From an uncultured Clostridia bacterium (GTDB taxonomy: Bacteria > Bacillota > Clostridia > Oscillospirales > Ruminococcaceae), in assembly GCA_945876755.1 (NCBI GenBank), contig CAMCPM010000003.1, positions 1-64,000 of the forward strand: DNA of 64,000 bases, read 5' to 3'. The notes below the pieces were generated by a model. That model ran no database searches, had not been told where the DNA came from, and saw nothing but the letters and a program-made list of their open reading frames with translations. Each line of letters opens with the position of its first letter. Positions within the stretch are counted from its first letter, which is position 1. Below are positions 41,764 through 50,080 of the stretch, one piece after another. Position numbers and translations under genes: made by a program.

Positions 41764-43524
41764 ATGACCAACCCTATCAAATCCGCATCTAATGAACTTC
41801 GTGAGCTGCTTATGAGCGCTCTCGGCAGACTTGTTTCTGAAGGAAAAATCGAAGCTGTTCCCCTGCCTGCATTTAATATTGAAATTCCTCAAGATAAATC
41901 ACACGGCGATTTTGCGTCAAACATTGCCCTTGCCTGTGCAAAGCCTTTGAAATCTGCTCCGAGGAAAATTGCCGAGCTTATCTGTGAAGCTCTTATCCTT
42001 GACGGTAGCTCATTTGAACGTGTGGAAATTGCAGGTCCGGGATTTATTAACTTTTTCCTGTCAAGAAGCTGGTTTTCAAGTGTTATTAAATCAGTTTTAA
42101 ATGAAAAGGATAGTTTCGGCAGAACTGATACCGGTGCTGGAAAGAAAATCCTTGTTGAATTTGTTTCAGCCAATCCGACAGGTCCTATGCATATCGGTAA
42201 TGCCCGCGGCGGCGCTATCGGAGACTGCCTTGCTGCTGTTCTTGACTGGGCAGGCTATGACGTACAGCGTGAATTTTATGTAAACGACGCAGGCAACCAG
42301 ATTGAAAAGTTTGGAAATTCTCTCGACCTGCGTTATATGCAGCTTTGTTCCGGCGACGGACAGGCTTTTATCGCAAAATATCCGGAAAACGAAGAGCTCT
42401 GTCAGGCAATCTACAATGCTTCAGAAACGTTCCCAATGCCGGATGACGTTTACCTCGGTGCTGATATTATTGCTCACGCAAAGAATTTTTACGATATTAA
42501 CGGCACTTCTTACGCTGATAAAGTTGCTGAAGAACGCAAGGATGCTTTAGTTTCATTTGCGCTTCCGAAAAATATCCAAAAGCTTGAGGACGACCTTAGA
42601 AAGTACCGCATTGAATATGATACCTGGTTCCGTGAAAGCTCGCTTCATAACAGCGGCGCAGTTGCGGAAATTATCGAATTGCTGAAAAAAAGCGGTTACA
42701 CATACGAACAGGAAGGCGCGCTCTGGTTTAAGTCTTCTGAATTGGGTGATGAAAAGGACAGGGTTCTTGTCCGTGCAAACGGTATTCCCACTTATTTCGT
42801 GCCAGATATTGCTTACCATTACAACAAACTTGTTACACGCGGTTTCGATACGGCTATCGACATTCTCGGTGCAGACCATCACGGCTATATCCCCAGAATG
42901 AAGGCTGCTATGCAAGCTCTCGGAGTTAACCCCAACCGCCTCGATATGATCATTATGCAGATGGTTCGTCTTGTAAAGAACGGTGAGACCTATAAGCTTT
43001 CAAAACGTTCCGGCAAGGCTGTAACTCTTGAAACGCTGCTTGATGAAATTCCCATTGACGCTGCACGTTTCTTCTTTAACCTCCGTGAAGCTAACTCTCA
43101 CTTTGAGTTTGACCTTGACCTTGCTATTGAGCAGTCATCTAAAAACCCTGTTTATTACGTTCAGTACGCTCATGCAAGAATTTGTTCAATTATCAGAAAT
43201 CTTGAGTCTGAGGGTTACTCAGTTAAGGAGCTTTCCGCAGAACAGCTTAATGTTCTTGACGCTCCCGAGGAAATTGAGCTTATCCGCTTTATTGCGTCTC
43301 TTCCAAACGTTGTTGACGCTGCTGCAAAGGATTACGACCCGGCAAAAATTACACGCTACACTCAGGATCTTGCAACGCTGTTCCATAAATTCTACGATAA
43401 ATGCAGAATCAAAGGTGCTGAGGATGAACTTCTTTATGCAAGGCTCAATCTTTGCCAAGCCGTAAAGATCACATTGAAAAATACTCTTGATATGCTTAAA
43501 ATCACCTGTCCCGATAAAATGTAA
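41764..43524 (+). CDS. argS: Arginyl-tRNA synthetase
   Basis: ArgRS charges tRNA-Arg. The 586 residues have an N-terminal additional domain (about 1-105), the class I signature MHIGN in FVSANPTGPMHIGNARGG, the KMSKS-like YKLSKRSGKAVTLETL, and the C-terminal DALR anticodon domain (about 465-586, with VYYVQYAHARICSIIRNL). The start at 41764 is preferred over the upstream ATG because that one overlaps the AAAGGATG ribosome site. Confidence 0.96.
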   Translation: MTNPIKSASNELRELLMSALGRLVSEGKIEAVPLPAFNIEIPQDKSHGDFASNIALACAKPLKSAPRKIAELICEALILDGSSFERVEIAGPGFINFFLSRSWFSSVIKSVLNEKDSFGRTDTGAGKKILVEFVSANPTGPMHIGNARGGAIGDCLAAVLDWAGYDVQREFYVNDAGNQIEKFGNSLDLRYMQLCSGDGQAFIAKYPENEELCQAIYNASETFPMPDDVYLGADIIAHAKNFYDINGTSYADKVAEERKDALVSFALPKNIQKLEDDLRKYRIEYDTWFRESSLHNSGAVAEIIELLKKSGYTYEQEGALWFKSSELGDEKDRVLVRANGIPTYFVPDIAYHYNKLVTRGFDTAIDILGADHHGYIPRMKAAMQALGVNPNRLDMIIMQMVRLVKNGETYKLSKRSGKAVTLETLLDEIPIDAARFFFNLREANSHFEFDLDLAIEQSSKNPVYYVQYAHARICSIIRNLESEGYSVKELSAEQLNVLDAPEEIELIRFIASLPNVVDAAAKDYDPAKITRYTQDLATLFHKFYDKCRIKGAEDELLYARLNLCQAVKITLKNTLDMLKITCPDKM

Positions 43525-43541
43525 GCGGAGGCTTTATTTCA

Positions 43542-44324
43542 ATGCAAATAATGATTGAATGTGAATACTGCAATTCGGTTTATGATTATAAAGAAAATCA
43601 TTCCTGCCCGAATTGCGCTGCTATTCCGAATAAAAAGCAGATCACCGCGGCAAAAAACGCTGCAAGATCCGAAATGAAATCTCCTTATGCAATGCCAGGA
43701 ACTTCTGTACCTGCACCTAAAACAAGCAAGTTTATGTGTGCTATCGTCAAGCTTATCCCACTTTGGATCGCTGTAATTGTTATTTGTACATTTATTCCCG
43801 GTATTGTTGAAAACAGCATTGAAAGCAACGCTGTCAAACACTTGCAGACAATTGATGAGCCGAAATATGAAGAACACAATATGAATGAAGATTTTGTTTA
43901 TGACGGAATTATTAATCTTAATATTGATAACGCTTTTTTTGCTGACAGTGAAATTATAAATGCGCTTGTTCCGAAGGATATGTCACTTCTGGTAATTCAT
44001 ATTAATTCTTCAGTCAATAACAGCGATGATGTTGTAAATGATTATTATAACATTGAACCCTATATTACAAACGGTGAGTATTGTCGTCCAATGATATCAA
44101 GTACAGCATTAAATTCATGCCCCGATGCTTTTGCACAGAATATTTTTCGATTATCTATACTGCGATACCGGAATGCAAGTGACGGATATATGTGTTTTCT
44201 CGTTGACAATAATTCCACCGAGTTCAGTCTGTGTCTTGAAGAAACAACTGATGTCGGATATGTGCGTCAGCTTGAATATATACATAAGATTTCAATTGCT
44301 GTTGAACGGGAGGAAAACATATGA
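43542..44324 (+). CDS. Zinc-ribbon membrane protein of unknown function
   Basis: The 260 residues start with a zinc ribbon (C7-x2-C10 and C22-x2-C25), a Lys/Arg-rich linker, one transmembrane helix at about 69-89 and a long, acidic extracellular domain (about 100-258). I do not recognise the extracellular part. It overlaps the next gene by four bases (ATGA), which is also a single-pass membrane protein, so the two probably act together. GGAGG lies 10 bases ahead of the ATG. Confidence 0.8.
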   Translation: MQIMIECEYCNSVYDYKENHSCPNCAAIPNKKQITAAKNAARSEMKSPYAMPGTSVPAPKTSKFMCAIVKLIPLWIAVIVICTFIPGIVENSIESNAVKHLQTIDEPKYEEHNMNEDFVYDGIINLNIDNAFFADSEIINALVPKDMSLLVIHINSSVNNSDDVVNDYYNIEPYITNGEYCRPMISSTALNSCPDAFAQNIFRLSILRYRNASDGYMCFLVDNNSTEFSLCLEETTDVGYVRQLEYIHKISIAVEREENI

Positions 44325-44812
44325 TTAATACAAATAAAAAATCCTCCAAAATAATAGCTGTCATACTAATGATAATTGCTTTTATTGTACTTTTAAGCAC
44401 TTTCGGTATAGTAGCTGATATGAAAAACATGACAAAATATGATAATTATTACGATTGGGAAATTGTCGGAGCAAGTTCCGAAAGGCAGGACGATGGAAAA
44501 TTTCTGATTACTCTTGACATTAAAAATACAAGCTCATACCAGACTCAAATCAGAAATAATACAATTAACATTGAGTACGGGAACGGAAGCCGTCTTGACA
44601 ATGAAATGCCTGTATATCCTGACGGATATATGTACGAATCGCTGAATTATATCATGCTTCCTGCCGGACAGACAATCAAGCACCAGCTTCTTATTGAGCC
44701 TCCGAAAGATGTTAACATAGTTCGTTTAACATACTTAGGAACATCATATAACAAAAGTGAGGCTTTAGGCGAAGACTATGAGCATAAAACTTATTCTGTA
44801 AAACTTTATTAA
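44321..44812 (+). CDS. Single-pass membrane protein with DUF4352-like extracellular domain
   Basis: These 163 residues have one N-terminal transmembrane helix (about 10-31) and an extracellular beta-sandwich-like domain with FLITLDIKNTSSYQTQIRNN, a pattern seen in DUF4352-type immunoglobulin-like modules. It is translationally coupled to the preceding zinc-ribbon gene and followed by the SpoIIQ-like gene. Function unknown. Confidence 0.78.
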   Translation: MINTNKKSSKIIAVILMIIAFIVLLSTFGIVADMKNMTKYDNYYDWEIVGASSERQDDGKFLITLDIKNTSSYQTQIRNNTINIEYGNGSRLDNEMPVYPDGYMYESLNYIMLPAGQTIKHQLLIEPPKDVNIVRLTYLGTSYNKSEALGEDYEHKTYSVKLY

Positions 44813-44840
44813 TTTCCAAATTTTTTTGATTTGTCAGAAT

Positions 44841-44881
44841 AAATTCACCAAAGCTGTCAAAACTATGCTTGAGGTGAATTT
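44841..44881 (+). promoter_or_regulatory. Possible hairpin over the SpoIIQ-like ribosome site
   Basis: AAATTCACC (44841-44849) is the exact reverse complement of GGTGAATTT (44873-44881), which includes most of the GAGGTG ribosome site (44871-44876). The 23-base loop makes it less stable than the ddl hairpin. Its effect is a guess; it could delay translation. Confidence 0.4.
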
Positions 44882-44882
44882 T

Positions 44883-45617
44883 ATGAGTAATGCAAAATTC
44901 AAAATCGGCAATCTTTCAGGCAAGGGACTTATTATTGCGGTTGGCGCTTGTATCGTTGCTACCGCTGCAGCAGGACTGTATTCTTATAACAAGATTTCGG
45001 ACAAGCTTAATGCTGAAATTATTGGAAGTAACAAAGATACATTTTCTGCTGACGGGGAATCTGATAACGATACTCCTGCCAATGCAGCACAAACTGACAT
45101 CTCAAAGTCTGCTGAAACAACAGTTTCCAAAGCTGAACCTGCTGAGGACGCAGCTGTTGTAACAGAAGCTGAAAAATCTAAAGAGAATGACATTCAGCAA
45201 CAGGCTATGGTAAGACCTCTTAACGGAGAGGTTATCAACGCTTTTTCAGACGGAGAGCTTGTAAAATCAAAAACGCTTAATGTTTGGAAAACACACGATG
45301 GCGTTGATATTGCGGGCGCGCTTGACGAAAAGGTAAAAAGCATGACAAGCGGTACTGTTACAAAGGTTTACGAGGATCAGATGTTGGGGGCTTGTGTGGT
45401 CATTGACCACGGAAACGGTCTTGAGGGTTATTACTGTAATTTAAGTAAGGATATCCCGATTGCCAAGGGACAGAACGTTTCTGCAGGGACGGTTATTGGT
45501 GCTGTTGGAAATACTGCTGAGGGAGAAATCAGTGAAGCCCCTCACCTGCACTTTGCCGTTAAGAAAAACGGTGAATGGATCGACCCCATCGCTCTTATTT
45601 CAGGTGAAGGAAGTTAA
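44883..45617 (+). CDS. spoIIQ: SpoIIQ-like M23 (LytM) peptidase
   Basis: SpoIIQ is made in the forespore and binds SpoIIIAH across the septum to form the engulfment channel. The 244 residues have one N-terminal helix (about 13-33, GKGLIIAVGACIVATAAAGL), an acidic Ala/Thr-rich linker (50-108) and a LytM domain. Blocks such as SGTVTKVYEDQMLGACVVID and HGNGLEGYYCNL match SpoIIQ better than general M23 enzymes. The zinc ligands are all present (H138, D142 of HxxxD; H221 and H223 of HLH), unlike the inactive Bacillus protein. The SpoIIIAH partner is at 10557. A plain M23 endopeptidase remains possible. Confidence 0.65.
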   Translation: MSNAKFKIGNLSGKGLIIAVGACIVATAAAGLYSYNKISDKLNAEIIGSNKDTFSADGESDNDTPANAAQTDISKSAETTVSKAEPAEDAAVVTEAEKSKENDIQQQAMVRPLNGEVINAFSDGELVKSKTLNVWKTHDGVDIAGALDEKVKSMTSGTVTKVYEDQMLGACVVIDHGNGLEGYYCNLSKDIPIAKGQNVSAGTVIGAVGNTAEGEISEAPHLHFAVKKNGEWIDPIALISGEGS

Positions 45618-45660
45618 AAACAATGAGCTGCTGCAAAAAATGCAGCAGCTCATTGTTTTT
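45616..45660. terminator. Strong bidirectional terminator after the SpoIIQ-like gene
   Basis: Arms 45616-45635 and 45641-45660 are a perfect 20-bp inverted repeat with a five-base loop. U-runs are present at both ends, so it serves both the plus-strand cell-wall operon and the convergent pspC transcript. Confidence 0.92.
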
Positions 45661-45672
45661 ATATTATTTGAA

Positions 45673-45858
45673 TTATACCTGATTGTCACTTGGCATAACC
45701 AAAGCAGCGATAATATATGCTGCTATACCAAAGCCCGAAAGGCACAGAATAGCCCAGATAAGACGTACAACTGTTGTATCAATATTAAGGTAACGGGCAA
45801 CGCCTGAGCACACTCCGCAGATCTTTCTGTCTGATTCACATCTCATAAGCTTATTCAT
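45673..45858 (-). CDS. PspC-domain membrane protein
   Basis: This is a 61-residue PspC protein: a short basic N-terminus with CESDRKICGVCSGVARYL, then one or two hydrophobic segments (VRLIWAILCLSGFGIAAY). PspC proteins sit in the membrane and report envelope stress. The ATG at 45858 has AGGAGG nine bases ahead; the upstream ATGs leave too little spacing or overlap the DUF4097 gene further. It ends the padR operon. Confidence 0.88.
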   Translation of the reverse strand: MNKLMRCESDRKICGVCSGVARYLNIDTTVVRLIWAILCLSGFGIAAYIIAALVMPSDNQV

Positions 45859-46816
45859 AATCATATTCCTCCTCAATAAAATCAATATTACATTCACCGG
45901 CAGTTATTTTAATATCAATGCTGCCGTTGTTTTCATCATTAGCTGTTGTTGTCTCTGTCAAAGTAACATTTTCTGCTGGTGTATCGGTAATTAAAACTTC
46001 AGTATATGCTGTTTCAGTAAGTGTTGTTACTGCATAACCATATTTTTCACTCATACCGTCAATATTTACTTCTCCTGCTGTTTTGTCAATATTTATCTTG
46101 TAATCTGAACGTTTGCCAATAAGAGTCATATTAAGCTCGCCTGCTGTCATGTCAATACTGTTATCTCCGCTGAGTCTGCAAACATCAAAATTCATATCTC
46201 CGGCAGTCATTTTTATGTTTGCATTATTAAATTTGCTGTTGATAAAATAACATTCACCTGCGGTCATTTTTATCTGTGCAGACTGTGAAGCGCTAACATT
46301 TTCAAATTGTGCATCTCCGGCAGTAAAATCAAGAATAAAACGATTTGAAGAAATATTCTCAACATTCAGGTTTCCTGCATGAACAGAAAAATCAATACTT
46401 TCATAAACCTTTTCGGGAACAGTTATCGTAATTTCCGATTGATTGCCTATATTTGTAAAATCAAAGTTCATCAGATATAATTCAGGAGAATAATCAATTG
46501 TCAAACAACCGTCTGTTACTTCACATCTAAGACTTTCAGCATTAATTCCATCGGCATAAATTGAAAAGCTTTCTCCTTTATTAACAGTAAAATCTCCAAT
46601 ACTTACAGTAATATCCAATTTGCTGATATCATCGGCAGAATAATCAAGCGGGATAAATACATCGTTACTAACAGCTGTATCTGATGAAGGTTGCTTGATT
46701 GGCAATTTTAAAGGCTGAGTAAGTAAACCGTTAAAACCAAGAACAGCTAAACCTACAATACCTATTACAATTAATGTTAAACCTGTTGTCAGAAGCTTTA
46801 AACACGATTTCAGCAT
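45851..46816 (-). CDS. DUF4097 (adhesin-like) beta-solenoid membrane protein
   Basis: The 321 residues have one N-terminal transmembrane helix (about 10-32) and a DUF4097-type domain. A roughly 20-residue repeat centred on TAG(E/D) recurs at 147 (as HAG), 165, 185, 205, 224, 247 and 305, which points to a right-handed beta-helix. The last repeat (305-321) ends in an acidic tail. It overlaps pspC by eight bases and touches the HAAS gene by one. Family members sit in LiaFSR- or PadR-linked envelope-stress operons. Confidence 0.85.
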   Translation of the reverse strand: MLKSCLKLLTTGLTLIVIGIVGLAVLGFNGLLTQPLKLPIKQPSSDTAVSNDVFIPLDYSADDISKLDITVSIGDFTVNKGESFSIYADGINAESLRCEVTDGCLTIDYSPELYLMNFDFTNIGNQSEITITVPEKVYESIDFSVHAGNLNVENISSNRFILDFTAGDAQFENVSASQSAQIKMTAGECYFINSKFNNANIKMTAGDMNFDVCRLSGDNSIDMTAGELNMTLIGKRSDYKINIDKTAGEVNIDGMSEKYGYAVTTLTETAYTEVLITDTPAENVTLTETTTANDENNGSIDIKITAGECNIDFIEEEYDYE

Positions 46817-47631
46817 TATGCAGCCCTCCTTTTATTGAAAAGCTTAGCAATTCCTTTTACAATCCAAGGAATAAGTTTAAAGAAGAATGCAAGTGAAGCG
46901 GAAAGAAGGATCAAACCTATACCTGCAACCAAAAGACTTGCAAATATGAATCCCAATCCGTTTGGAACAGACGACGGTATCTGCATAATTCCTGAAATAA
47001 GTACAATTATTGCGCTGATAAGGCATACAGCGGACACAAGACCAAAAGCAAACATCACTACGATAATTGCGAGTATTACTGGAATAACTGCACACGCAAG
47101 TGGGAATCCGATAAATATTCCTAAAAACGCCCAGAATATGATCCAGCCTGCACCGAGAGGTTCTTTTTTTGCCGGCGGAGGTGTACTTTCGGTTTGTCCT
47201 TTTGAGTAATACTCATCAAACATTCCATTGCTGCCATTTCCGTTTGGAATAGCGTCCTGCTCTGAATTTCTGCCGTCAGCATTACTTCCCTGAGGCATTA
47301 TATCCTCAGCAGTATCTTCCGAAGCGGCATTGCTGTCTGCAAAAGCATCGGGTTTTCTGAGCGAAGCAAAAACACCTGTACTGTTCTGAGGCATTGGTTT
47401 GCTTTCCTTATATTTGAGATAAACCATGCTTTTGGAATAAGCCGATGTTTCACCTATAATGCTTCTTGCAAGGGCAAAAGGCTTTCCAAGGTCGGCAATG
47501 ACCGCCTGTTCGTTTTCGGGACCTGCTTCATCAAAATATTCTTCATAAAAGCTAATCGCCATATCTCGCTCCTCTTTAGGAAGCGAAATAAGGTGGGAAT
47601 CAAGCTCCGCTAAATATTCCGCACGAGTCAT
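46816..47631 (-). CDS. HAAS (DUF1700) membrane protein
   Basis: The N-terminal 65 residues are a HAAS domain (MTRAEYLAELDSHLISLPKE, FYEEYFDEAGPENEQAVIAD, LGKPFALARSIIGE), usually found next to PadR regulators and thought to be a signalling module. A low-complexity Gly/Ser/Pro linker (about 90-155) follows, then four hydrophobic helices (165-255). 271 residues in total. It overlaps padR by four bases (ATGA) and DUF4097 by one, so all four genes are translationally coupled. Confidence 0.87.
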   Translation of the reverse strand: MTRAEYLAELDSHLISLPKEERDMAISFYEEYFDEAGPENEQAVIADLGKPFALARSIIGETSAYSKSMVYLKYKESKPMPQNSTGVFASLRKPDAFADSNAASEDTAEDIMPQGSNADGRNSEQDAIPNGNGSNGMFDEYYSKGQTESTPPPAKKEPLGAGWIIFWAFLGIFIGFPLACAVIPVILAIIVVMFAFGLVSAVCLISAIIVLISGIMQIPSSVPNGLGFIFASLLVAGIGLILLSASLAFFFKLIPWIVKGIAKLFNKRRAA

Positions 47632-47957
47632 ATGTTAACCTCCTTGTCCGTATGACCGGAAATCAAACCGTTGATTTTGTCTTTATACAAAATCCATTCT
47701 TCTCTGTAAATTTTAAGCTGTTCTCTTCCTTTTTCTGTTATCTGATAATAACGCCTGTTCCTGCCAAGATATTCCTGATCATAGCTTGTAAGGCATTCAC
47801 TTTTTAAAAGCCTTCTCAAAACAGGGTAAAGAGTAGATTCAGACATTTCCATGGCTTCACGAATTTCCTGAGTAATTTTATAACCGTAAGTATCTTCAGC
47901 TTCCACAACTGAAAGCACAAGCGCATCAAGAAGTGCCGCACTGACCGGAAAAACCAT
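47628..47957 (-). CDS. PadR-family transcriptional regulator
   Basis: This 109-residue winged-helix repressor carries SAALLDALVLSVVEAEDTYGY near 6-26 and the recognition region SESTLYPVLRRLLKSECL near 39-56, matching the short PadR subfamily. It heads the padR-HAAS-DUF4097-pspC operon. A perfect inverted repeat at 47985-48013 across its own promoter is the likely operator, so autorepression is expected; the inducing signal is unknown. Confidence 0.93.
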   Translation of the reverse strand: MVFPVSAALLDALVLSVVEAEDTYGYKITQEIREAMEMSESTLYPVLRRLLKSECLTSYDQEYLGRNRRYYQITEKGREQLKIYREEWILYKDKINGLISGHTDKEVNI

Positions 47958-47984
47958 AATAGTCCTCCTTTATTTTTTATCTGC

Positions 47985-48013
47985 AATTATATTATACAAC
48001 ATATAATATAATT
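47985..48013. promoter_or_regulatory. Perfect palindrome across the padR promoter (candidate PadR operator)
   Basis: AATTATATTATA (47985-47996) and TATAATATAATT (48002-48013) are exact reverse complements around a five-base centre. The repeat covers the -10 box and the whole spacer, so a bound dimer would block RNA polymerase. The AT-rich inverted repeat suits PadR sites; identity with a known PadR box is not claimed. Confidence 0.7.
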
Positions 48014-48019
48014 TGTCAA
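47991..48019 (-). promoter_or_regulatory. Consensus sigma-A promoter of the padR operon
   Basis: Exact TTGACA (48014-48019), 17-base spacer, exact TATAAT (47991-47996) on the minus strand; the ribosome site AAGGAGG follows before the padR ATG. Confidence 0.88.
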
Positions 48020-48039
48020 CACATATTTTGAAATTTTTA

Positions 48040-50001
48040 TTAAAATTCTTCCGATAATGCGACCCATTCATCCTCATATTCCGAACAAAGCTTTTTCATA
48101 TTCTCTAAAGAAGCGCACTTCTCCTGCATAAGCTGATAATCCGAACAAACCTCAGGGTCTGAAAGTTCTTCTTGAATAACAGACATTTCAGCTTCAAGGC
48201 GTTCAATTTCATTTTCAAGTTCTTTAATACGGTTTCGTTTTTTGGCATCGGCAGCACGCTGTTCTTTGGAACGATATGCCTTAACCTTGTTTTCATCGGC
48301 AGTTTGTTTAGCTTTTTCCTGCTTTTGACGTTCGGCAATCAGCTGTATTTCAGCTTCCTTTTCACGCTTTACAGAAATATAGTCATCAAAACCGCCGTTA
48401 TAGCTTTCAACAGAATTTTCTGTAATTTCGATAATTCTTGTGGCAAGCTTGTTAAGCAGATAACGGTCGTGGGATACAAAAATAATAGTACCGTCAAATT
48501 CGCAGAGAGCCTGTTCGAGAACCTCTTTGGTATCAATATCGAGATGGTTTGTAGGTTCGTCAAGAATCAAAACATTTCCTCGTTCAAGCATCATTATTGC
48601 AAAACAAAGCTTGGCACGTTCGCCTCCGCTTATTACTCCGACCTGCTTGAATACATTTTCTCCGATAAGTCTTACGCAGCCAAGCAGTGAACGTATTTCT
48701 CTGTCAGACATAGTTCTGTAACGGGAATGTACCTCATCCATAACAGTTTTATTTGGGTCAAGCTGTGCGTTTTCCTGGTCGAAGTAAGAGATTTTTACAT
48801 TTTTCGTCCATTCAATAATTCCGTGGCTGCACGGAAGCTTCCGCTGTATAATTTTCAGCAGCGTTGACTTGCCGATACCGTTAGAGCCAATTATGGCAAG
48901 CTTTTCTCCTCGCTTAACGTCAAATGAAAGAGATTCAACAAGCGTTTTGCGTTCAGAACCTTTTCCGACGGAAACATCAATGTTTTTTACTGTAAGCAAA
49001 TCTATCGGCGGTGTAATATCGTACTCAAACTTTATTTTAGCTGATTTTTCATACAGCACAGGCTTTTCGATTATTTCCATGGATTCAAGCTTTTTTATAC
49101 GGCTTTTTGCCATATTTGAAGTCGAAGCCCGTACAAGATTTCTGTCTACGAAATCCTGAAGCTTAGCAATTTCTTCCTGTTGTGCTTCATATTCTTTAAG
49201 CTGACGGGCAACATCTGCCTGCTTTTGCACCGTAAACGCAGAATAATTTCCCTTATAACGCTTCAATACTCCACGCTCAATTTCACAGATTGACGTAGTA
49301 AGCTTATCAAGAAAATAACGGTCATGCGAAACAATAAGAAGTGCGCCCTTGTATTCCTGCAAATATTCTTCAAGCCACATAATTGTCTGAAAGTCAAGAT
49401 GGTTGGTAGGCTCGTCCAGAATAAGCAGCTTGGGGTTTTCAAGCAAAAGCTTTGCAAGAGCAAGCCTTGTTTTTTCTCCTCCGCTTAATGTGGAAATAAC
49501 TCTGTCGTAAGTTTCAGGCGGAAATCCCATACCATTAAGAACTTTGGTAATATTAACATTGATCAGATAGCCGTCATTTGCTTCAAAAAAAGCAGTTTTT
49601 TGTGCGTACTCAGCAGATATTTCAGCAAAATACTGCTCGTTGTCATGAGCGCTCGGTTCTGCCATAAGCCTTTCAAGCTCACGCAGACGCTCAGAAATTT
49701 CAAGCATATTTGAAAAAACAGACCGCATTTCCTCTATAATAGTACATGAACGGTCAAGTCCTGTGTTTTGTTCAAGAAAACCGATAGTCATTCCTTTAGT
49801 CAGCGAAATTCTTGCAACGTTTGGTTCCGGTTGAGTTTCGGGAATTTCCTTTCCGGTTATAATTTTTAGAAGCGTTGATTTTCCGCAGCCGTTAATGCCG
49901 ATCAATCCGATACGGTCGTTATCTTCAATAGTCAATGCAATATTTTTCAGCACTTGATTTCCGTTATAAAATTTACTTATATTTTCAAGTGAAATAACCA
50001 T
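48040..50001 (-). CDS. ABC-F family ATP-binding protein
   Basis: ABC-F proteins lack membrane domains and act on ribosomes, as translation factors or antibiotic-protection proteins. The 653 residues hold two ATPase domains with Walker A GINGCGKST near 35 and GSNGIGKST near 355, signatures LSGGEKTRL and ISGGERAKL, and LILDEPTNHLD in both halves, joined by a helical linker, and end in a coiled coil (about 540-645). The C-terminal coil fits the housekeeping Uup/YdiF-like group better than resistance types. The start at 50001 has AAAGGTG ahead. Confidence 0.9.
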   Translation of the reverse strand: MVISLENISKFYNGNQVLKNIALTIEDNDRIGLIGINGCGKSTLLKIITGKEIPETQPEPNVARISLTKGMTIGFLEQNTGLDRSCTIIEEMRSVFSNMLEISERLRELERLMAEPSAHDNEQYFAEISAEYAQKTAFFEANDGYLINVNITKVLNGMGFPPETYDRVISTLSGGEKTRLALAKLLLENPKLLILDEPTNHLDFQTIMWLEEYLQEYKGALLIVSHDRYFLDKLTTSICEIERGVLKRYKGNYSAFTVQKQADVARQLKEYEAQQEEIAKLQDFVDRNLVRASTSNMAKSRIKKLESMEIIEKPVLYEKSAKIKFEYDITPPIDLLTVKNIDVSVGKGSERKTLVESLSFDVKRGEKLAIIGSNGIGKSTLLKIIQRKLPCSHGIIEWTKNVKISYFDQENAQLDPNKTVMDEVHSRYRTMSDREIRSLLGCVRLIGENVFKQVGVISGGERAKLCFAIMMLERGNVLILDEPTNHLDIDTKEVLEQALCEFDGTIIFVSHDRYLLNKLATRIIEITENSVESYNGGFDDYISVKREKEAEIQLIAERQKQEKAKQTADENKVKAYRSKEQRAADAKKRNRIKELENEIERLEAEMSVIQEELSDPEVCSDYQLMQEKCASLENMKKLCSEYEDEWVALSEEF

Positions 50002-50038
50002 TTTTATCACCTTTACCAAAACATAATAATCCATTATA

Positions 50039-50067
50039 ATTATATATATAAAATGATTGTTTGTCAA
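50039..50067 (-). promoter_or_regulatory. Consensus sigma-A promoter of the ABC-F gene
   Basis: Exact TTGACA (50062-50067), 17-base spacer and exact TATAAT (50039-50044) on the minus strand. Confidence 0.88.
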
Positions 50068-50080
50068 TAAGGCTTAAAAA

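Noticed and set aside
46280-46900. Regularly spaced repeats in the DUF4097 gene as a possible DNA repeat or CRISPR array
   Set aside because: The repeats are at the protein level (TAG core) with diverged DNA; there are no identical repeats with unique spacers.
48005-48040. AT-only inverted repeat after the ABC-F stop as a terminator
   Set aside because: The stem is almost all A-T pairs with mismatches and merges with the padR promoter region; it is not convincing.
48040-50001. ABC-F gene as an antibiotic-resistance determinant
   Set aside because: The C-terminal coiled coil and housekeeping context fit the Uup/YdiF-like group; no resistance-type interdomain linker could be recognised.
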